Shown here one piece after another: positions 27,701-33,789 of a DNA stretch of 64,000 bases. Numbering within the stretch: the stretch's first letter is position 1; each line of letters starts with the position of its first letter. Origin of the DNA: Sediminicola sp047612485. GTDB lineage: Bacteria; Bacteroidota; Bacteroidia; Flavobacteriales; Flavobacteriaceae. The stretch is taken from the NCBI GenBank assembly GCA_047612485.1, contig JBLGAT010000006.1, positions 1 to 64,000 of the forward strand, given 5' to 3'. The notes under the pieces were generated by a model. That model saw nothing but the letters and a program-made list of their open reading frames with translations. It did not search any database and was not told the DNA's origin. The translations under genes and the position numbers were made by a program.

Positions 27701-30289
27701 ATTATATGTTCCAGGGGTTGAGAGATTCCCAAAAGTCCTATTGGTCCTAGGTCCGACTATTGGTGCCCCTCCAGGATAAACTAGGGTATATCTATAGCTG
27801 CCCCATCCTCCAGAAGCATTGGCCACTACCCTACCGATATTGCCATTCTGGCAATTCATATCCGTTACCGTACCTCCTAAGGCTATAGGCGTTGCGGGTT
27901 CCGTGATGGTAAATGAAGTAGAATCGGTACAACCCGTGTCCACATCTGTTACATTAATGACATATACACCGGCACCTGAGGGAGGCAATACTACCTCTGG
28001 TACATTTTGGGGGGCACTTTCCGGCCCACCACTAATATTATAGGTATAATTATTAGCAAAACCATCTATTAAAAATGTTCCTGTGCCATCGGCACCTCCT
28101 GAACAAACTCTGGTGTCCCCGCCTGCCTTGATCCTAGCCCTTATCGAGCTAATATTAGCTGGGGTATAACTGCTTGCATAGGTACATCCATTGATGTCTG
28201 TTACCCTAAACTGGTAGGCAGTAGAGGTATTTAAAGCAATAAATGTATTGCTGCCACCATTGTCCACAATAGGAGCTGGACTTATTATTTCGTATTTAGC
28301 AATAGCAAAGCCACTGGTTACCGTTAACTGTACGTCTGCCGTTCCTGCACCACAATTCACATTGCTCTGGGCAAAGGCTATTCCTGTTGGAGGGGCTGCG
28401 TCTGTAATGGTTATTGATGGTAACTGAGCACGACAACCTCCAGAATCCCTGATTATAGGAATATAAGTACCTGGGGCAAGATTGTTATAAAGTGTTTGGG
28501 TGGTAAAGTTGGCCGGTGCGTCCCCTGAAATACTAAAGACATATCCACTTCCAGATCCTCCTGAAAAAGGACCTTGAAATTCAATAGATCCCCCAATAGT
28601 GCCACCGGCACCATCACAGGTCCTATCTGCCAATTTCACTGCTGTACCATTAATAGCACCGGTAGCAGTAACCGTTACCGTATTTGGTAAAGTCAAAATA
28701 CAGTCAAAGCCACCTTGTTGGTAACGCACTTGTAAATTGTTATAAGTTCCTGCGGGCACCGATAATTGGGTGTTGGTGCTCCATGGATCGGTAGGGGTCG
28801 CCCTAAATGATAGATTATACCCTTTGCCATCGATGACATTAAAGTTTATTTTAGCACCACCATTGCTACAGGTACCATTCACTCCACTGGCCGTAATATC
28901 GGGTGGTGTAAGCACCTCAACATCGGAAGAAGCGGTAATGGTACAGCCATTACTATCTGTAATATAGAAATCATATGAACCAGGAGAGGTGACCGTATAT
29001 ATTGTAGAACCGGTATAAGACGGACTTACCGTTGCACCTCCATTTACCGTAAAGGTATAAGGAGCTGTTCCTCCAGAGGTTCTCACGGTTATATCCACAC
29101 TTGACACGCTACATCCAAAACTATTGTTAACCTCAGTGGAGGCGCTCAATGCTACAATACCACTACCTATAATAATAGGATTACCATTGATGTCAAAACT
29201 CTCTGTTGGTGGTGGAATGCCATTTGCTGGATCCCCTTTACATTGTTGGGTCTCAACCCTAACGCTATACGTACCAAAACCAACGGCACTAAAAACATAG
29301 TTGCTCGCTGCAATAAAGGAAGTAAACTCCTGTGGTACCCCATTGGAATCCAATAAGGTGTATTTAAAAGGACCGGGGACATTATTGGCAACAACGGAAA
29401 TACTACCGGTATCTCCACTACATTGTGCATCAATAAAAGTAACATCAATATCCATATCCCTTTGTTCAATTACAATGGGCTCATAAGGATATTCACAGGT
29501 GTTGGAAGTATTTTGAAGTCTTGCCTTAACTACATAGGTGCCTGGCAATAAATTGTCAAATATTGGTCCTTGATAAGGCCCAAAACCGCTACCGCTATTG
29601 ATACTGTACTCATAAGCACTGGATAAGTTGGTGATCTGGATTCTTCCAGGTGCCCCACATATAAAGTTACGTTTTACGTAGGTTTGGGTAATGGTACTCT
29701 TTTTAACCTTGAAATAATAATATGAGCCAGAGCCGTTCACTCGCACCCTAAATCCACCTCCTGTTGAAGAATTGATGGTACTGGCATCTATATTAAAGCT
29801 TGAGCTGGTACTTACCACACTCCAACAACTTGCCGTTGTATTGGCACATTCACTGTTCACATCAAAAATACAACTACCACTAGGATTAAATTTCTCCCAT
29901 TGATAGCTGCTATAGGCGGCCTGTAAGGTCACTAACCTATCGTCGAAGTCACCACAAAGGTTGTACCGGACCATGGTACTGCCGTCATTACTGCAACTTA
30001 CGGTTTCATCACCGTTGGTAATGATGGTTGAGAACATGGCCGTACTCGCAAATGCCCCATTGTCCAAAGTGGACTCAGTGGATAAATTAGTTAATGGTGT
30101 AAATAAATCAGAATTGGCAACTATATCATCTTCTAAAGAAGCTGAATCATCATAATCTAGATTATAGACTGGGAGAATATCGGTAATAAGATGAGGTACT
30201 TTGAAATTTGCCAATGCCGAAGTACACACGACCGATAACGCAATCAGCAGTATGGCATATAGTAGATGCCTTGGTTTTCTTGGAAGCAT
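21782..30289 (-). CDS. Giant SprB-repeat surface protein with T9SS type B sorting domain
   Basis: 2835 residues. The signal peptide is MLPRKPRHLLYAILLIALS followed by VVCTSALA, likely cleaved before NFKVPHL. A unique N-terminal region to about residue 190 is Cys-rich. The rest is a long tandem array of degenerate 70-100-residue SprB-type repeats, each with a Cys near a DG(S/x)I strand, a central PGxY strand, and D-x-x-GC (for example LDAGTYEILILDEKGCSEKQ). The last 86 residues (from LEMPNFFTPDGDNMNEVW) are the gliding-associated type B C-terminal domain that directs export by the type IX secretion system. It is probably a cell-surface adhesin, possibly for gliding or attachment. No PorP/SprF-like partner lies next to it, unlike many such genes. 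Confidence 0.9.
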   Translation of the reverse strand: MLPRKPRHLLYAILLIALSVVCTSALANFKVPHLITDILPVYNLDYDDSASLEDDIVANSDLFTPLTNLSTESTLDNGAFASTAMFSTIITNGDETVSCSNDGSTMVRYNLCGDFDDRLVTLQAAYSSYQWEKFNPSGSCIFDVNSECANTTASCWSVVSTSSSFNIDASTINSSTGGGFRVRVNGSGSYYYFKVKKSTITQTYVKRNFICGAPGRIQITNLSSAYEYSINSGSGFGPYQGPIFDNLLPGTYVVKARLQNTSNTCEYPYEPIVIEQRDMDIDVTFIDAQCSGDTGSISVVANNVPGPFKYTLLDSNGVPQEFTSFIAASNYVFSAVGFGTYSVRVETQQCKGDPANGIPPPTESFDINGNPIIIGSGIVALSASTEVNNSFGCSVSSVDITVRTSGGTAPYTFTVNGGATVSPSYTGSTIYTVTSPGSYDFYITDSNGCTITASSDVEVLTPPDITASGVNGTCSNGGAKINFNVIDGKGYNLSFRATPTDPWSTNTQLSVPAGTYNNLQVRYQQGGFDCILTLPNTVTVTATGAINGTAVKLADRTCDGAGGTIGGSIEFQGPFSGGSGSGYVFSISGDAPANFTTQTLYNNLAPGTYIPIIRDSGGCRAQLPSITITDAAPPTGIAFAQSNVNCGAGTADVQLTVTSGFAIAKYEIISPAPIVDNGGSNTFIALNTSTAYQFRVTDINGCTYASSYTPANISSIRARIKAGGDTRVCSGGADGTGTFLIDGFANNYTYNISGGPESAPQNVPEVVLPPSGAGVYVINVTDVDTGCTDSTSFTITEPATPIALGGTVTDMNCQNGNIGRVVANASGGWGSYRYTLVYPGGAPIVGPRTNRTFGNLSTPGTYNLSVIDAEGCTATFSFTLTPLASPTISLDAATDYCYVPSTGATVVVNAAGGTPGYQYRINGGALQGSTTFSGLTPGNYTVEVFDANNCSNQLSVTINPQLRVTSAIAAEIPCGGADGSIRVEATNGYVVGAGPKQYEVIYDNGVTVTTSPPSPLVSNVFFYNTNASGTYVFRITDNEGCTAESNPLVLEPPLAIESTETTTPASCGQPNNGSATIIPDATIGVPPYVVSFDGGPFTSQTTYSNLTAAATYNYIVRDSRGCETIGKTVTIPTDGTPPPNATVSPVNATCSAGAVAGSIQITGVTDGVANFTYILQDQFGLELERIGPTASTVETFTNVIPGNYTVITVDRYGCNDIDTVTVSQTTVDVVPEPVGPLVCSATGFSETVNIVGGTGPFEIRLVEVPANAFETPNQGGTRHTFTGLQYGVSYTVEVLDLGTGCTYLDVIDPIDGPSPIDVTATSTAGFCDTNRNGQISYTVNNLTGPGIIIELVNSDTGARQVIISEPGFVGPTYTNTYETLPGNYQIVATDLFDNCTDADPIIINQNLPSIFILQDDPANCNADGQFTVQGYGGAGGPYEFAYVQQGTTPDYDSTATPADLTDDFTTQTTASRPAGNYEIYIRDISGCISFGIGQIVQLDPPLPAPAITVINQCDNTSTSFQIDITMPAGTDTPRFTLGGVTQIGSPATFFVTTPGFYTIDVIDANGCTSTSIAEVYEFVSASGGFTTIPTCEAADGAISVVTVGGSDDFTYQLQDGTGANIGAPIVGDRNAGVFTGYGPGDYKVLVTDNIVSDGTGNCFFLVDNIFLADPTLPVISAVLDLNVSCAGDNNGSIDVILTSGSDVDTPITYNLVDFDTRVLLASNNSGSFPNLTPRRYEVEVVTDRNCMDQTGLVDITEPAPFSISASAPDFSCEVGANRFSSTIITVNIVDPGTVGYQYSLTGFGNYQSSNLFEIIDNGAQQDFTIYAIDGNGCQTTYILPTINPPTDVVPTLSVIRDLDCRDPEQVRIDVLGTTSFTVTTNSIVPVAPVVVVGNSFALIDLPIAGDYLFEITDNIGGCTYPMPKHTVDEPIAPAVVISEFKPIQCFGVDDGEMDITVTDYTGNYTYNVYSSLDLTASISLATGSFHTANNPETITGLPGGNFYVVVTSEDLPYCSGNSNVATIRSPSGPLTLTALELGNVSCDDNLGKIQATAQGGWDIAPYDFSLDIESPAGSGAFVAIVASGPNNEFENLSSGNYRITVRDIEGCEATMDIQLNPIAPIIAGIREPQALICPGGNNAVLEAYDTTTGTILTALAGASGGVPGAGYKYRLLYLGSNDNTDVVSTSGLQDLPTFVGLSGGYISSGWYAIEISSGFACIGATVPYFVNPPPPIDPKLVQVQAPGCGGQGQIRLSVENPEVGYVYEYRAFNALPTDTFMDMAGTSVLITVGPGFYQYDIRKKDVLGLNVCNSVRSQGITLVNAENVDLVMNLPDDISCASELDGRIESFAAGGVGNYQFQLWVGDPGDPFAPNASATLFRPTQNDGTFEGLPAGNDYYVSVISGVTCWDVKGPLVILRPEPIQFTARPEGVSCNGLSDGSIEIEVQSGGVGLLQFAISPNFNEFFSEPTTPGQFVFDDLDAGTYEILILDEKGCSEKQTLTIMEPDVLTVSSIETPETCINAMDGSAQLTITGGTPFVDPVTLQTYYETSLNSSDPADFVRNDALFFDNLVGGETYVAFVRDARGCETNVVMPIIIGVDLTATAIPEYGCEGIFPNSTVTVEMQDPSVLSRLLFSLDVDDIALANTNYTFGDLAPGDHIVYLYHENGCSTSVSFTIDPYDPLILEAIKTGPNEITATATGGFGDYEYFFQGQSTGDNNVFTLNMDATVTIRVVDANGCNVTITIPFDFTGVLEMPNFFTPDGDNMNEVWAPGNRELFPNLEVKIYDRYGRVVAILDQVKGWDGRYEGNEVPTGDYWYVVNANDSDKQQYVGHFTLFR

Positions 30290-30407
30290 AGGTTAAGTTT
30301 TTTAAGAATATATTCGATTTGGGATCTTGAATATTCTTTGGTGTAATTCTTTTTACTTATAAAATCTATTTATCTTTAAGCATTAATTCTATTCCTTTCT
30401 ATTATTA

Positions 30408-30423
30408 ATCTTAACGTTAAGAT
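30408..30423. promoter_or_regulatory. 16-bp perfect palindrome abutting a start codon
   Basis: ATCTTAACGTTAAGAT is a perfect palindrome ending exactly one base before the ATG at 30424. It covers the place of a ribosome binding site. It may be an operator for a dimeric repressor or an RNA hairpin limiting translation. Confidence 0.4.
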
Positions 30424-31545
30424 ATGAAAATTAGTATCGTACTCCTCTATTTATTCGTTGTAATGACAACCTTTTCTTGTGGACAGGAACCTGAAAACAA
30501 GGCCAAAACCGCAGAAAATATAGCCTTTACCGTTGAAACGGTCGTGGATGGGATTTCCATCCCTTGGGGCATGGTAATGCTCCCGGATGGTGCTTTTTTG
30601 ATCACCGATAAATCAGGAGAGCTGATCCATTTTAAGGATGGAAAAAAGACAAGTATAGAAAATGTTCCTGAAGTTTATGTTCGGGGACAAGGAGGACTTT
30701 TGGACATAGAATTACACCCTAATTATGAAGAAAATGGATGGATCTATATCTCCTATGCTTCCTCTGAAGGAGAGGAAAAAGGTGGACATACTGCCGTAAT
30801 GAGGGCTAGATTGAAAGATTTTAAATTAGTGGACAACGAATTATTGTACAAAGCCACTCCCAATACCACGGCCGGACAGCATTTTGGTTCCCGTTTAGAG
30901 TTTGATAATGATGGATATTTATTCTTTTCCATTGGAGAACGCGGGGATAGGGACGTTAACCCACAAGACATCAAAAGGGATGGAGGAAAAATCTATAGAA
31001 TTATGGATGATGGCAGTATTCCGTCGGACAATCCGTTTGTAAATGAAATAGGAGCTAAAAAAGCCATCTACAGTTACGGGCATAGAAACCCACAAGGTTT
31101 GATGAAACACCCTGAAACAGGTGCCATATGGGATCACGAACATGGACCAAGAGGCGGAGATGAGATCAATATCATTCAAAAAGGCAAAAACTACGGATGG
31201 CCAGTAATAACGTACGGCATCAATTATAGCGGCACCCCAATTACGGATAAAACCGAAATGGAAGGGATGGAGCAACCCATCCATTACTGGTTGCCTTCTA
31301 TTGCTCCCAGTGGCATGGTGATGGTCACCTCCGATAAATACCCAAATTGGAAAGGTAATTTGCTGGTGGGTTCATTGGTATTCCAATACTTGGAAAGATT
31401 GGCCATGGAAGGGGAAAAAGTAGTTTACCGTGAAAAACTTTTGGAGGATATCGGAAGGGTAAGAAGCGTCTACCAAGCCCCAGACGGATTTATCTATATA
31501 GGAGTTGAAGGTAAGGGAATTTTGAAACTGGTTCCCAGTGAATAG
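30424..31545 (+). CDS. PQQ-dependent sugar dehydrogenase (soluble aldose dehydrogenase-like lipoprotein)
   Basis: 373 residues. Signal peptide with lipobox-like TTFSC (about residue 20), so probably a periplasm-facing lipoprotein. The beta-propeller motifs of the GDH/HHIP family are visible: RGQGGLLDIELHPNY, HFGSRLEFDNDGYLFFSIGE, YSYGHRNPQGL, and HGPRGGDEINIIQKGKNYGW. SIPWGMVMLPDG near the N terminus is typical. It should oxidise aldose sugars using PQQ. The following gene encodes a c-type cytochrome, a plausible electron acceptor. The substrate is unknown; proximity to an amino-sugar recycling locus may be coincidental. Confidence 0.85.
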   Translation: MKISIVLLYLFVVMTTFSCGQEPENKAKTAENIAFTVETVVDGISIPWGMVMLPDGAFLITDKSGELIHFKDGKKTSIENVPEVYVRGQGGLLDIELHPNYEENGWIYISYASSEGEEKGGHTAVMRARLKDFKLVDNELLYKATPNTTAGQHFGSRLEFDNDGYLFFSIGERGDRDVNPQDIKRDGGKIYRIMDDGSIPSDNPFVNEIGAKKAIYSYGHRNPQGLMKHPETGAIWDHEHGPRGGDEINIIQKGKNYGWPVITYGINYSGTPITDKTEMEGMEQPIHYWLPSIAPSGMVMVTSDKYPNWKGNLLVGSLVFQYLERLAMEGEKVVYREKLLEDIGRVRSVYQAPDGFIYIGVEGKGILKLVPSE

Positions 31546-31629
31546 GTTCAACATTAGATCATATTACATTCCCTATATTAGCCCTACCGAAAGCCCTCTG
31601 CCTTTTCAACAAATAAAAAAGTTTTAAGA

Positions 31630-32034
31630 ATGAAAGTTTTACTAGTTATTTATATTTCCATTGTGCTGTTAGTGGCCAATACTCTATTTCAGGACAATAA
31701 ACTAAAAGAAAGCATGGAGCGCGGTAGCGAGATCTATGCCGATTTTTGTGTTACCTGTCATTTGACAAAAGGGGAAGGTGTACCTTATACGTTTCCGCCC
31801 TTGGCCAAATCTGATTATTTAATGAACAATAGAAAGGAAAGTATCCGAGGTATCAAATATGGTCAAAGGGGCGAACTTGTCGTCAATGGAAAGACATATT
31901 CCAACACCATGATGCCCATGGGCCTTACCGATGATGAGGTGGCCGATGTGATGAATTACATCACTAATTCCTGGGGCAATAAAAATGATAAAATGGTAAC
32001 CGAAGAAGAGGTTGCCACTATCGGAAAAAGGTAG
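31630..32034 (+). CDS. Small c-type cytochrome
   Basis: 134 residues. An N-terminal hydrophobic segment (MKVLLVIYISIVLLVANTLF) serves as signal or anchor. One haem-binding motif CVTCH lies at about 43-47 and the sixth-ligand Met is probably in NTMMPMGLTDDEVADVM. It follows the sugar dehydrogenase by 84 bp in the same direction and is its likely electron acceptor in the periplasm. It ends 2 bp before the convergent murQ stop, so no room remains for a terminator between them. Confidence 0.85.
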   Translation: MKVLLVIYISIVLLVANTLFQDNKLKESMERGSEIYADFCVTCHLTKGEGVPYTFPPLAKSDYLMNNRKESIRGIKYGQRGELVVNGKTYSNTMMPMGLTDDEVADVMNYITNSWGNKNDKMVTEEEVATIGKR

Positions 32035-32036
32035 CC

Positions 32037-32852
32037 CTATTTTTGGTAGGCGTCTATGGCCTTTTTAACGGATCCATACTGTTGCAATAACCGTTCTGCA
32101 TCTTCATAAGGGATTTCCAAAGCTTCCACCAGATAACGGCTACCACGGTCTACCAATTTCTTGTTACTGAGTTGCATATTCACCATTTTGTTGCCCTTTA
32201 CCCTACCAATTTTGATCATTAAGGCGGTGGAGATCATATTGAGCACCAATTTCTGTGAGGTGCCACTCTTCATTCTCGTACTACCGGTTACAAATTCGGG
32301 TCCAACATTAATGGCAATAGGTATTTCCACAGCGACGGTCAAAGGCGATCCTGGATTATTGGTGATACAGCCCGTGAGCAATCCATTGTTTTTTGCGGCT
32401 GCCACTCCCCCCAACACATAAGGGGTGGTACCAGAAGCGGCTATGCCAATTACAGTGTCATTTATGGTGGGTTTATGAGCCTCCAAATCTTTCCAAGCTT
32501 GTTGGGTATCATCTTCAGCGCCTTCCACGGCCTTTCTAATGGCGCTGTCTCCCCCTGCGATAATTCCAATGACCCTGTCATGGGGCATCCCAAAAGTGGG
32601 TGGAATCTCAGAAGCATCCAATATCCCCAACCGGCCACTGGTGCCTGCACCAATGTAAAACAGTCTTCCGCCTTGTTCAAAACGATGGGCCAAGGCATCT
32701 ACAAGTTTTACAATCTGGGGAATGGTCATCTCAACCGCTGCTGCCACCTTTTTATCCTCTGCGTTCATATATTCCAGGATTGCATTGGTCGCCATCTGTT
32801 CAAGACTATCGTAATGAGAAGGTTCCTCTGTAATTTTGTTGTATTTGGACAT
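32037..32852 (-). CDS. murQ: N-acetylmuramic acid 6-phosphate etherase
   Basis: 271 residues, single SIS domain. GAGTSGRLGILDASEIPPTF is the substrate-binding and catalytic signature of MurQ, and GPEFVTGSTRMKSGTSQKLV is the second conserved block. The enzyme cleaves the lactyl ether of MurNAc-6-P to give GlcNAc-6-P and D-lactate in the cytoplasm. The start is 2 bp after the DeoR-regulator stop, forming a two-gene minus-strand operon divergent from nagB. The C terminus is short compared with the approx. 300 residues of E. coli MurQ, but the domain is complete. Confidence 0.95.
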   Translation of the reverse strand: MSKYNKITEEPSHYDSLEQMATNAILEYMNAEDKKVAAAVEMTIPQIVKLVDALAHRFEQGGRLFYIGAGTSGRLGILDASEIPPTFGMPHDRVIGIIAGGDSAIRKAVEGAEDDTQQAWKDLEAHKPTINDTVIGIAASGTTPYVLGGVAAAKNNGLLTGCITNNPGSPLTVAVEIPIAINVGPEFVTGSTRMKSGTSQKLVLNMISTALMIKIGRVKGNKMVNMQLSNKKLVDRGSRYLVEALEIPYEDAERLLQQYGSVKKAIDAYQK

Positions 32853-32854
32853 GG

Positions 32855-33604
32855 CTATAGCAAGTGGATATCGTGGTTTCTAAAAGAGTCTAATTGTTTG
32901 TTCTCCGGACTTAACTCCGTAATCATAATGTTCACTGAATTAATATCACAGGTTTTGTATCGATGCTGGGAGTTCAATTTCTCAGAGATGCACAAAAGTA
33001 CCGTTTTTTTAGAAGCGTCCATGACTGCCTTTTTTACCTGGACAATATCCCAATCGAATTCGGTAAGACCAAAAGCAGAATCTACATAACCTGTCCCTAT
33101 AAATCCATAATCCACCTTAATTTGAGAAAGGTTATAAACTGTACTAGCCCCAATGGCCATTTGGGCATCTTTAGAAAGTTGCCCTCCCACAAAAATCACT
33201 TCTATATTGACTTTGTTCAATAATTCCAAAGCAACAGGTAAGCTATGGGTAAAACAAGTAAGCTGCATTTTTGAAGGAATGGCCCTTGCCAATTCCAAAC
33301 ACGTAGTACCGCCATCTATAAATATCACGCTTCCCTCTTTTATAAATCGGACCGCCTTTTCTGCAATCACTGACTTTTCTTCTAAAGCGTAGGTATTCAC
33401 ATTTTTTGGAGTATAATTGGTAAATCCCAAGGCTATGGCACCTCCGTGAACCTTTTTAAGCTTTCCTTCAGCATCCAATTCCTTCACATCCCTGCGCACC
33501 GTATCAATTGACACATTAAGGTTTTCAGCAATATCGGTCAGTAGCACCCTATTGTGCAAGACCACTTCGTTCATTATAGTTCTTTGGCGTTCTTCCTTTA
33601 ACAA
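32855..33604 (-). CDS. DeoR/GlpR-family transcriptional regulator
   Basis: 249 residues. An N-terminal DeoR helix-turn-helix (LTDIAENLNVSIDTVRRDV followed by GKLKKVHGG) and a C-terminal sugar-phosphate sensor domain (FIDGGTTCLELARAIP) are clear. It is translated just before murQ and diverges from the nagB fusion, so it probably represses both units in response to an amino-sugar phosphate. Candidate operators lie in the divergent region (33650-33764). Confidence 0.9.
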   Translation of the reverse strand: MLKEERQRTIMNEVVLHNRVLLTDIAENLNVSIDTVRRDVKELDAEGKLKKVHGGAIALGFTNYTPKNVNTYALEEKSVIAEKAVRFIKEGSVIFIDGGTTCLELARAIPSKMQLTCFTHSLPVALELLNKVNIEVIFVGGQLSKDAQMAIGASTVYNLSQIKVDYGFIGTGYVDSAFGLTEFDWDIVQVKKAVMDASKKTVLLCISEKLNSQHRYKTCDINSVNIMITELSPENKQLDSFRNHDIHLL

Positions 33605-33630
33605 AGTTTCCTTCTTTTATATAATTTCAG

Positions 33631-33638
33631 CAAAGATA
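33631..33638 (-). promoter_or_regulatory. -7 box of the deoR-murQ operon
   Basis: The minus strand reads TATCTTTG at 33631-33638, a good match to TAnnTTTG, 27 bp before the ATG at 33604. The operator half-site at 33650-33659 would fall between this box and its -33 region. Confidence 0.5.
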
Positions 33639-33649
33639 TAGTTTTATAT

Positions 33650-33725
33650 TTTATGCCGTTTTAATTCCTTTAAAACACTAATATACACAAATAACAGCAT
33701 TAAACAGCAATTTTTACGGCATAAA
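33650..33725. promoter_or_regulatory. Inverted pair of candidate DeoR-type operators
   Basis: TTTATGCCGT (33650-33659) and its exact reverse complement ACGGCATAAA (33716-33725) lie 56 bp apart in the divergent murQ/nagB region. Repeat arms at such spacing fit DNA looping by a DeoR/GlpR-family regulator, encoded right beside them. Confidence 0.5.
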
Positions 33726-33749
33726 AAAGCATTTATTCAAATATTTGCG

Positions 33750-33764
33750 TATATTTGCCGTAAA
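33750..33764 (+). promoter_or_regulatory. nagB-operon -7 box overlapping a third operator copy
   Basis: TATATTTG (33750-33757) matches the Bacteroidota -7 consensus, and it overlaps TTTGCCGTAAA (33754-33764). That motif equals the reverse complement of 33713-33723 (TATGCCGTAAA) at 10 of 11 positions. Repressor binding here would block RNA polymerase. Confidence 0.5.
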
Positions 33765-33789
33765 TATGTCCCTTTAAAAAAAACACTCA

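Noticed and set aside
21782..30289. Possible CRISPR or tandem DNA repeat array inside the giant gene
   Set aside because: Repeats are visible at the protein level only; the DNA copies are too diverged and lack regular spacers.
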